Below, piece by piece: positions 34,021 through 39,987 of a stretch of DNA of 39,987 nt. The first letter of the stretch is position 1. Every line of letters begins with the position of its first letter. The stretch spans positions 1 through 39,987 of the forward strand of contig JAFOVD010000055.1 of NCBI GenBank assembly GCA_017392525.1, given 5' to 3'. A model generated the notes under the pieces. That model had not been told where the DNA came from. It was given only the letters and a program-made list of their open reading frames with translations, and ran no database searches. The DNA is from Lachnospiraceae bacterium. GTDB taxonomy: Bacteria > Bacillota > Clostridia > Lachnospirales > Lachnospiraceae. Both the position numbers and the translations under genes were made by a program.

Positions 34021-34719
34021 ATGATTTATTCAACAAAAAGAACATTTATCAAACGACCTGCATTTATATTACACTGTATCCTGTTTATTCTTGGTATTAT
34101 CGGGCTGATTTTAAGCATCCTAACCATGGGTGTGACGCTCTTTTCCTATTATACGCAGCTCAGTAACATTTTCTGCATGATTACTTCTCTTCTATTTATT
34201 ATTGAGAGTATCAAGGCAGAGAGCCGTCTCCGAGAGTTTGAAGCTCTTAGAAATGTCACTGCTGCCGGCGCCGTTGAACTGCCACACTGGCTGACTGTGC
34301 TTCGTTATATGGCTACATCTATGGTAACTGTAACATTTCTTATTGCAGTCACCGTGCTTGCTCCTATGTTCGATAACATTCTACAGGGCTATTTACAGAT
34401 GCTTTTTGCCGGCGCCAATTTCTTCTATCATGTTGCGTGCCCAATATTATCCATCATAATCTTTGGATTCTTCGAAAAGAGCGAACGATTGTCCTTTACC
34501 GCCACATTTCAGGCAATTATACCTACCATACTCTATGCGGCAGTGACAATTGTTCTGAATATCCTTCACGTATTATATGGACCTTATCCATTTCTTCATG
34601 TATATGAGCAGTCCCCGACAGCAAGTGCACTGTGGTGTCTGTCCATCATATTTGTCGCATGGATTCTGGCTATACTAAACCGATTTATACATAATAGGGG
34701 AATCTCAAACCGATTTTAA
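34021..34719 (+). CDS. Pr6Pr-like six-span membrane protein
   Basis: A 232-residue membrane protein. The start is placed at 34021, five bases after AAAGGAGG; an in-frame ATG 21 codons upstream has no site. Six hydrophobic segments are visible, with YYTQLSNIFCMITSLLFI near residue 45 and LWCLSIIFVAWILAILNRF at the end. The YFTxxSN-type motif and overall size resemble the Pr6Pr (FAR-17a/AIG1-like) family seen in Firmicutes. No catalytic residues are assigned; function unknown. It is single and faces the same way as ddh 110 bases downstream. The intervening stretch holds an ATTATTG/CAATAAT inverted repeat (34719-34739) that may act as a weak terminator. Confidence 0.75.
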   Translation: MIYSTKRTFIKRPAFILHCILFILGIIGLILSILTMGVTLFSYYTQLSNIFCMITSLLFIIESIKAESRLREFEALRNVTAAGAVELPHWLTVLRYMATSMVTVTFLIAVTVLAPMFDNILQGYLQMLFAGANFFYHVACPILSIIIFGFFEKSERLSFTATFQAIIPTILYAAVTIVLNILHVLYGPYPFLHVYEQSPTASALWCLSIIFVAWILAILNRFIHNRGISNRF

Positions 34720-34829
34720 TTATTGCTATCGACAATAATAATCACTATGCTGTTCTATCCCGTTTATGCTATATTAGTATAGGCGCTGTCATAGGCAGCA
34801 AATATGAATAGAATACTCAGGAGGTAATT

Positions 34830-35813
34830 ATGATCAGAATTGGTATCATGGGTTACGGTAACCTCGGAAAAGGTGTCGAAATCGCTGTTAACCAGGCTCC
34901 GGACATGGAGACGGTTGCAGTTTTTACTAGAAGAGATCCTTCTACAGTTAAAATTCTTACAGAGGGTGTTCCTGTTGTGAATGTCTCTGAAGTTTCCAAT
35001 TGGAAAGACAAAATTGATGTTATGATTCTCTGTGGCGGTAGTGCTACTGATCTTCCGGTACAGACTCCGGAATTCGCTAAGATGTTCAACGTCGTTGATT
35101 CATTTGATAATCACGCACATATTCCTGAACATTTTGCAAATGTTGACGCAGCTGCTAAAGAAGCCGGCAATATCGGTGTTATTTCCTGTGGATGGGATCC
35201 TGGAATGTTCTCTCTTATGAGAGTTTACTCCAATTCCATTCTCCCGGATGGTAAAGATTACACATTCTGGGGCAAGGGTGTTTCTCAGGGTCACTCTGAC
35301 GCAATTCGTAGAATTGATGGCGTGAAAAACGCAAAGCAGTATACTTGCCCTGTAGAAAGTTCACTGGAGGCTGTTCGTAGTGGTAGCAACCCTGAACTTA
35401 CTACTCGACAGATGCACACTCGTGAATGCTTCGTTGTCTTAGAGGATGGTGCAGATGCTGCTCGTGTCGAAAAGGAAATCAAGGAAATGCCTAATTACTT
35501 TGAACCTTATGACACAACTGTTCACTTCATTAGCGAAGAAGAATTCAACAAAAACCACAGCGGTTTAGCACACGGCGGATTCGTATTCCGTACAGGAAAA
35601 ACAGGTGTTAACAAAGAGCATAACCACGTTATCGAATACAGCTTAAAGCTCGATTCTAACCCTGAATTTACAACAAGCGTATTGATTTGTGTTGCTCGTG
35701 CTGCTCACCGCATGCATGAAGAAGGTATGAAGGGATGCAAGACAATTCTTGATATTCCACCTGCTTATTTCTCAACTCTTAGCGGAGAAGAATTACGCGC
35801 ACACCTTCTGTAA
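34830..35813 (+). CDS. ddh: meso-Diaminopimelate dehydrogenase
   Basis: A 327-residue NADPH-dependent enzyme that makes meso-diaminopimelate from tetrahydrodipicolinate in one step, supplying peptidoglycan and lysine. The N-terminal Rossmann motif is RIGIMGYGNLGKG. Conserved stretches include VDSFDNHAHIPEH, VISCGWDPGMFSLMRVY, FWGKGVSQGHSDAIRRIDGV and a C-terminal LICVARAAHRM. Length equals that of the family. GGAGG precedes the ATG. It is monocistronic with a terminator. No lysine riboswitch is visible upstream. Confidence 0.97.
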   Translation: MIRIGIMGYGNLGKGVEIAVNQAPDMETVAVFTRRDPSTVKILTEGVPVVNVSEVSNWKDKIDVMILCGGSATDLPVQTPEFAKMFNVVDSFDNHAHIPEHFANVDAAAKEAGNIGVISCGWDPGMFSLMRVYSNSILPDGKDYTFWGKGVSQGHSDAIRRIDGVKNAKQYTCPVESSLEAVRSGSNPELTTRQMHTRECFVVLEDGADAARVEKEIKEMPNYFEPYDTTVHFISEEEFNKNHSGLAHGGFVFRTGKTGVNKEHNHVIEYSLKLDSNPEFTTSVLICVARAAHRMHEEGMKGCKTILDIPPAYFSTLSGEELRAHLL

Positions 35814-35823
35814 AACAGACAAC

Positions 35824-35858
35824 AAAGGAGAGTCCGGATCATTCCGAACTCTCCTTTT
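35824..35858. terminator. Bidirectional intrinsic terminator
   Basis: GGAGAGTCCGG pairs with CCGAACTCTCC (one mismatch) around ATCATT, with A-rich and T-rich flanks. It serves ddh (plus) and the convergent anti-sigma gene (minus). Confidence 0.9.
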
Positions 35859-36738
35859 ATTTTTCTGACATAATGTAAGTAATCAGCTGCTCACTCATCT
35901 CATAGAATTCATCTTCACTCATCCAGGAATCAAATACCTGCATCTCATAAGTTATGCCATCCAAAACAAATACTATCGTCTGACCATGGCTATAATAAGG
36001 GTCCTGGTCCCCTCCATAACTTATATAAAAATTTGGATCCGTTTCGTCCAGACTTTCTTCCTCCTCCGTAGGCTCATAGTCATTGGGAACAAACAGGAAG
36101 GTATCACTAAAGTACTCCACTTCCAGTCCATCGATTTCTCTGGAATGGGTATAGCCCGAATTCCTTCTTCTCTCGTTTTCTTCCTTCATTTCCTTGGGAA
36201 TCGTATCATATTTTAAAGTTTCATCCTCACCTGAGATTTCCAGGCTGATACTCGGTTCCCCCGATTTGGACTTGTAAAAAACCCTAATCACATCTCTATT
36301 GTCATACAAACGACCGTTATCATCCTCATCCGCTACTTCTTCAATACATATCTCATCAAAAACGTAGTCCTCAGATAAACAGTCCGGCACATGCGCCTCA
36401 AAACCGACCTGATCTACCACTCGCTCTATCTCATTATAATTTGAGCTCCGAAACAGATTCTTCAATCCAACCATGTACTTGATTTTTCCACCTGCAACGC
36501 CAACTGAACCAAATGCAAAAATCAACACACAGGCAATTGCTGCAACCCGTTTGAAGCGAACAAAGGCCGCCTTGCTTTTCTTTTTTTTATCCCTCTGACT
36601 CCCATGGAAATGATACAAGACAGCGGTATCATTTCCATTATGAATACGCTCTTGCAAGCGCTGATTCAAGTCGTCAGATGGTGTGTAATCTGGCTTTAGT
36701 GAGACATGCAGGAGAGTATCTATATCCTTATTTGTCAT
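35857..36738 (-). CDS. Membrane-anchored anti-sigma factor
   Basis: A 293-residue protein. The cytoplasmic N-terminus (1-65) carries a Lys-rich stretch, followed by one membrane segment (VAAIACVLIFAFGSVGVAGG, about 67-86) and an acidic extracytoplasmic domain of about 200 residues of DUF4367-like appearance (GLEVEYFSDTFLF, GITYEMQVFDSWMSEDEF). This is the layout of single-pass ECF anti-sigma factors in clostridia. Its start overlaps the sigma gene by 11 bases, and GGAGG lies inside the end of the sigma gene, so the two are made together. No zinc-binding HxxxCxxC motif is present. Confidence 0.85.
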   Translation of the reverse strand: MTNKDIDTLLHVSLKPDYTPSDDLNQRLQERIHNGNDTAVLYHFHGSQRDKKKKSKAAFVRFKRVAAIACVLIFAFGSVGVAGGKIKYMVGLKNLFRSSNYNEIERVVDQVGFEAHVPDCLSEDYVFDEICIEEVADEDDNGRLYDNRDVIRVFYKSKSGEPSISLEISGEDETLKYDTIPKEMKEENERRRNSGYTHSREIDGLEVEYFSDTFLFVPNDYEPTEEEESLDETDPNFYISYGGDQDPYYSHGQTIVFVLDGITYEMQVFDSWMSEDEFYEMSEQLITYIMSEK

Positions 36739-37264
36739 GGATGCTATCCTCCAATTCCTTTTTCAATCGTTTTCTTGCCGTGGACAGGCGGCTTTTCACT
36801 GTTCCCTCTGGAATACCTAAGATTCTGGCAATCTGAGGCACCGTCATCTCATTCACGTAATAGAGAATAACCGGAATCCTAAGATTCTCCTTCAGTTTAT
36901 GCACAGCTTGTCGCACACATTCTTGCTCCTCCCCGGAGATATATCTATCCAGAATATCCGCTTCAATGTTGTTTTCCGATTCGCTTTCCCGATCAAAATC
37001 TTCGTCGTAAAACTGCATAGGCGCAATTCGTCTTCGCCATGCAATTTTTCGCCTCTTATTCTGCCATAAGCGAACTGCTATAGAGAGGAAATAGCTTTTG
37101 ATACCTTCCTCAGCACGCATGTCTTCTAAATGTTCCAGCGCGGTTACGAATATGTCCTGATATAACTCCTCCGCCATTATCCAATCTCCCGTTAGATAAA
37201 CGCAAAAAGAGAAAATGTCTCGACCATATTTTTCAATTGTCTTTTCTAAATCCTGAATCGACAT
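36728..37264 (-). CDS. ECF-type RNA polymerase sigma factor
   Basis: A 178-residue sigma-70-family protein. Region 2 is at about 8-75 (DIFSFCVYLTGDWIMAEELYQDIFVTALEHL). Region 4 is at about 115-172 (IPVILYYVNEMTVPQIARILGIPEGTVKSRL), with the helix-turn-helix EGTVKSRL. It lies upstream of and overlaps its anti-sigma gene. An inverted repeat and a TGAACCG element in the upstream region may belong to an autoregulated promoter. The inducing stress cannot be deduced. Confidence 0.93.
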   Translation of the reverse strand: MSIQDLEKTIEKYGRDIFSFCVYLTGDWIMAEELYQDIFVTALEHLEDMRAEEGIKSYFLSIAVRLWQNKRRKIAWRRRIAPMQFYDEDFDRESESENNIEADILDRYISGEEQECVRQAVHKLKENLRIPVILYYVNEMTVPQIARILGIPEGTVKSRLSTARKRLKKELEDSIHDK

Positions 37265-37277
37265 GGGGTTTCCTAGT

Positions 37278-37317
37278 AACCGCTCATATTAATATTGTAA
37301 TAACTTATGAAACGGTT
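37278..37317 (-). promoter_or_regulatory. Inverted repeat upstream of the ECF sigma gene
   Basis: AACCGCTCATA (37278-37288) and TATGAAACGGTT (37306-37317) form a near-perfect 11-bp inverted repeat. It ends 14 bases before the sigma ATG and overlaps a TGAACCG stretch resembling ECF -35 boxes. It could be a sigma autoregulatory promoter, an operator or an mRNA hairpin near the ribosome site. Confidence 0.4.
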
Positions 37318-37345
37318 CACTTTTTTCATCTTTCTAGTAAAATTT

Positions 37346-37603
37346 TTAATCTTCCGTCATAAATGCATTCATGACATTAACAGAAGCCGCCATTTTCTTG
37401 AGTTCTGTACGATTTACACGCATATAATCCTCAAGACACGCGACTTCTTCCGGGGTAAATCCCTTATTCATTGTAATGATGCACTCCGGGATTTCACCCT
37501 CAGCACTTCTATTATCATCTGAAAATGATACATATGCCAATTGTTTTCCATCTCTTGTTACAACCGGCGATACCGTCATTTTTAACTCATTTTTATCCCC
37601 CAT
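37346..37603 (-). CDS. Small hypothetical protein, 85 residues
   Basis: The start is placed at the ATG at 37603, with GGAAGGAG five bases upstream; an in-frame ATG eight codons earlier lacks spacing for a site. The product has an N-terminal beta-rich part (KMTVSPVVTRDGKQLAYVSFSDD), a central GEIPECIITMNKGF, and a helical C-terminus (TPEEVACLEDYMRVNRTELKKMAASVN). No signal peptide or membrane span. The following gene upstream (37628-37942) is 24 bases away, so the two form an operon. Family not recognised. Confidence 0.75.
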   Translation of the reverse strand: MGDKNELKMTVSPVVTRDGKQLAYVSFSDDNRSAEGEIPECIITMNKGFTPEEVACLEDYMRVNRTELKKMAASVNVMNAFMTED

Positions 37604-37627
37604 AAAAACTCCTTCCATGAATCGCAA

Positions 37628-37942
37628 TTATAACCCGAGCAAATCCTTCAAACACATCTCATGGGTATCCTTGGTAGAGGGATTTTCAACAATAGCAATG
37701 TTATCAATAATCTTACGAACCACGTAAGTATCTCGGGCATACTTAGTACGTACCTGACCACCCACTGAAATTTCTGTCAAAGCCATGACCTCTTCCACCG
37801 GTGCCACTTCCTGCTCCTCTTCAATCTCCACTTCAGGCACTACTTCCGGTTCCTCTTCCACCGGTTTGATTTCCTTCATCTCGTCAGAGAAACTCAATTC
37901 CTCTGTCTCTTCATCAAATAAAAATGATAACTGATTATCCAT
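37628..37942 (-). CDS. Small acidic hypothetical protein, 104 residues
   Basis: The ATG is preceded by GGGG. Residues 1-50 are strongly acidic and low complexity (KPVEEEPEVVPEVEIEEEQE), probably disordered. Residues 52-104 form a compact C-terminal segment (SVGGQVRTKYARDTYVVRKI, then IAIVENPSTKDTHEMCLKDLLG) suggestive of a small SH3-like beta fold. First gene of a two-gene operon with the 85-residue protein. No known motif identified; function unknown. Confidence 0.75.
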   Translation of the reverse strand: MDNQLSFLFDEETEELSFSDEMKEIKPVEEEPEVVPEVEIEEEQEVAPVEEVMALTEISVGGQVRTKYARDTYVVRKIIDNIAIVENPSTKDTHEMCLKDLLGL

Positions 37943-38005
37943 AATAATCCCCTCACATAGTTAAGATATCTCTATTTTACTTAGACTTTTGCCATAAATC
38001 AAATA

Positions 38006-38028
38006 TAGGGGCTGCAATGCAGCCCCTA
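38006..38028. terminator. Perfect 11-bp-arm palindrome, likely terminator after the chemoreceptor
   Basis: TAGGGGCTGCA and TGCAGCCCCTA flank a single central base, giving a strong GC-rich hairpin 19 bases after the chemoreceptor stop. The following minus-strand sequence is only moderately T-rich (TATTTGATTT), so termination may be partial. Confidence 0.65.
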
Positions 38029-38046
38029 CAACAAATGCCCAAATGT

Positions 38047-39771
38047 TTACAGAGTAAAGGAATCCTTGATATCCTTTAATTCTACAGAATTTTCCTGAGT
38101 TTCATTTACAACCTGAACTACTCCATCAGAAAGGTTTGCCACATCGGTTGCCTTCTCAGCAACTGTTGTAACAGCATTGGCAGCCTCACCAACTGTCTCT
38201 GAAATCTGATCAACGGATGCAGAAATCTCAGCAGTTGCCTCCTGCAATGTACTGATCTTTTCATAAATTTCACTCATTGCTGTAGAGAATCCCTGCGCAT
38301 CTTCCTGATAATTATCAGCAAGATCAAGGAAGGTATCATAGTCACTCTTAATATCTGTTGCAATGTAATCCAGTGTTCTCTGGAGGCAATCACTCATTGC
38401 CTTAACAGATGCCTGAACTTCATCTACAATCTCCATAATATCAGAAACTGTATCACTTGACTGATTTGCAAGAGATCCGATTTCGGATGCTACTACTGCA
38501 AATCCACGACCAGCCTCACCTGCTCTGGCTGCTTCAATAGAAGCATTTAAGGAAAGCAGATTTGTCTGACTTGCAATATCCTGAATTGCAGATGCAAGCT
38601 GATTAACTTTCTCAACTGCCTTGGCCTGCTCTAGAGCTTCCTGACCTTCATCGTTAATTTCAAGGTAAATCTTCTCTGTCTTATTTCTTGCATCTACTGT
38701 ACGCTTACGAACTTCTGTTGCCTTAAGACTTGTTTCCTTAGCCTTTTCAACACCTGTTCTAGCTTCTTCTGCAATTTCGTCTGCATTTTCTTTAATATCT
38801 GTTGTATGTTCTGCAATTAAATCTGTTGTAGCAGATGTCTCCTGCATGCTGGCAGCCAACTCTTCAGAAGTTGCTGAGTTATCAGCATTTGCTGAGTCAA
38901 TCTTAACTGTAATATCTTTTAGCTTTGAAGCATGAGTCTCCAGTTCAACCGATGTATCAGAAATACGACCTACAAGGTCTTTTAAACTGTCTTCCATCCT
39001 AACAACTGCACGAGCCATTGTACCGGTCTCATCCTTGTTCTTAACAACCTTGTCCAAAGCATGACTTCCGGAGAAATCGAGTTTACCGGTCTGGTTGATT
39101 ACATCTGTAATTGTACCGATTGGTCTGGTAATTGCTTTAGCAAAAAGACCACCTAATACTAAAATTACTACTGCAACAATAGCGGAAACCATTACGCCCG
39201 TTGTTCGAATAGCATTAATTTCTGTCATTACTTCCGGTTCATCTGCTACTACTACAGATACCCAACCGGTAGATTCAATTACCTGATATGCACCATATTT
39301 AACAGTGCCATTTTCATCTGTATAGTGGAACACACCATTTGGTTCATAAGACCCTGTAGGAATTGCCTGTAAAACCGCATTGATATTATCGTTGAAAATG
39401 GTTGTTCCAAGCTTATCTTCCTTCTTGTGATAAAGGAATGTTCCTTCAGAATTTACAACGTAGATATAACTGGACTCTACTCCATTCAATCCCTTCCCTT
39501 CAAGAAGTGGTTTTAACGCCTCATAATCTACATTGGATTCTCCTATATCATCAATTTCTTTTTCAACGACCTCTGCACTCAAGGTCGCAATATCTTGCAT
39601 ATTGTTCTCAATTGTTCTCTGGATTTCTTTTCTTGCCACCGGAACAATATATCCAACATTTAAAATTGTAAACGCAATGATACTGATAACGACAATGAGT
39701 AATATTTTCGTCAAAATCGAATTCAGATTTACTCCTGCGCCCTTCTTTACTTGTTTCTTTGCTTTAGCCAT
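38047..39771 (-). CDS. Methyl-accepting chemotaxis protein with Cache sensor
   Basis: A transmembrane chemoreceptor of 574 residues. The start is placed at 39771 (MAKAKKQ), with GGAGG nine bases upstream; an in-frame ATG 16 codons earlier has no site. Order: first membrane span ([20 protein letters not shown]), extracellular Cache-type domain to about 175 ([20 protein letters not shown]), second span ([18 protein letters not shown]), HAMP, then the helical signalling hairpin with the conserved tip [20 protein letters not shown]. There is no C-terminal CheR-binding pentapeptide. No other chemotaxis gene is nearby. The ligand is unknown; dCache domains often bind amino acids or small acids. Confidence 0.95.
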   Translation of the reverse strand: MAKAKKQVKKGAGVNLNSILTKILLIVVISIIAFTILNVGYIVPVARKEIQRTIENNMQDIATLSAEVVEKEIDDIGESNVDYEALKPLLEGKGLNGVESSYIYVVNSEGTFLYHKKEDKLGTTIFNDNINAVLQAIPTGSYEPNGVFHYTDENGTVKYGAYQVIESTGWVSVVVADEPEVMTEINAIRTTGVMVSAIVAVVILVLGGLFAKAITRPIGTITDVINQTGKLDFSGSHALDKVVKNKDETGTMARAVVRMEDSLKDLVGRISDTSVELETHASKLKDITVKIDSANADNSATSEELAASMQETSATTDLIAEHTTDIKENADEIAEEARTGVEKAKETSLKATEVRKRTVDARNKTEKIYLEINDEGQEALEQAKAVEKVNQLASAIQDIASQTNLLSLNASIEAARAGEAGRGFAVVASEIGSLANQSSDTVSDIMEIVDEVQASVKAMSDCLQRTLDYIATDIKSDYDTFLDLADNYQEDAQGFSTAMSEIYEKISTLQEATAEISASVDQISETVGEAANAVTTVAEKATDVANLSDGVVQVVNETQENSVELKDIKDSFTL

Positions 39772-39807
39772 AACACTTGTCCTCCCGCTATTGCATAAAT
39801 AAAAGTC

Positions 39808-39836
39808 AAAAAAAGCCAATATCCCATGATATCGGC
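39808..39836 (-). terminator. Intrinsic terminator after folC
   Basis: GCCGATATC pairs with GATATTGGC (one wobble) around ATGG on the minus strand and is followed by seven T. It lies between the folC stop and the chemoreceptor start. Confidence 0.9.
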
Positions 39837-39858
39837 CTCATTTTCTTTAATTTTATAT

Positions 39859-39987
39859 TCAATTATGTACAATGTCAACACAATTTCTACACACTTTGCC
39901 CACAAAATACAGGGAACCGAACACACAAATTACCTCATGCTGTAAAGTATCCTTTCTCGCTCTACGCATAGCTTCATCTAATGTATC
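39859..39987 (-). CDS. folC: 3' end of folylpolyglutamate/dihydrofolate synthase
   Basis: The minus-strand frame enters at the window edge and ends at TGA (39859-39861), giving 42 C-terminal residues. The stretch DTLDEAMRRARKDT followed by VICVFGSLYFVGKVCRN matches the C-terminal FolC pattern (ALxxA, then vxGSLyxvGxvR). FolC adds glutamates to folates. Most of the gene lies outside the window. Confidence 0.75.
   Translation of the reverse strand, partial: DTLDEAMRRARKDTLQHEVICVFGSLYFVGKVCRNCVDIVHN

Noticed and set aside
34720-34829. Lysine riboswitch upstream of ddh
   Set aside because: The 110-base gap is too short for the aptamer and has none of its conserved segments.
1-39987. tRNA, rRNA, prophage or insertion sequences
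   Set aside because: No cloverleaf, rRNA stretch, transposase or phage structural gene was recognised on either strand.

Overview
The window reads as a low-GC Firmicutes chromosome, most likely a gut Lachnospiraceae (Blautia/Roseburia/Dorea-like; judged from gene content and protein style, not a search). Evidence: strong GGAGG ribosome sites, intrinsic terminators, a c-di-GMP-I riboswitch, TRAP-TAXI and PTS transporters, an ECF-type S component, a LytTR two-component system and meso-diaminopimelate dehydrogenase. The first ~1.44 kb does not fit: it encodes tandem carbohydrate-binding-type repeats resembling Prevotella/Bacteroidales proteins, in a different frame, and joins the rest exactly inside a 30-bp tandem repeat. 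I think this is an assembly chimera.

Layout. 1-1440: foreign-looking partial gene. 1442-5063: Ser-rich-repeat surface protein under a c-di-GMP-I riboswitch, with an EAL c-di-GMP phosphodiesterase upstream. 5174-8425: small coiled-coil protein, then pdxR diverging from pdxS-pdxT (PLP synthesis). 8428-11027: MarR regulator diverging from a large FMN/FAD/4Fe-4S enoate reductase, with a perfect 16-bp palindrome at the enzyme's promoter. 11059-18349: a six-gene minus-strand operon resembling a dlt operon with extra parts (MBOAT, SGNH/DltD-like, DltA-like adenylation enzyme, LysA/BtrK-type PLP decarboxylase, carrier protein, Gtf3-GT8 fusion glycosyltransferase). 18443-22817: FMN-binding protein, APC transporter, and a divergent LytTR/GHKL pair. 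22814-26406: TRAP-TAXI uptake operon with a cytidylate-kinase-like gene. 26555-30365: CPBP protease, TIM-barrel isomerase, ECF S component and a second MocR regulator lacking the PLP lysine. 30601-33661: glucose PTS and its antiterminator. 34021-39987: Pr6Pr-like membrane protein, ddh, ECF sigma/anti-sigma pair, two small unknown proteins, a chemoreceptor and the 3' end of folC.

The most novel-looking system is the dlt-like operon. The ligase has the DltA fold, but the cysteine linked to D-Ala selectivity is serine, and a decarboxylase of the family that acts on carrier-bound amino acids is translationally coupled to it. I infer that an amino acid is loaded on the carrier, decarboxylated there (for example glutamate to GABA or aspartate to beta-alanine), and passed by the MBOAT/SGNH pair to an extracellular glycan. 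A second theme is vitamin B6: pdxR/pdxST at one end, and an arginine-substituted MocR beside a vitamin-type ECF S component about 20 kb away.
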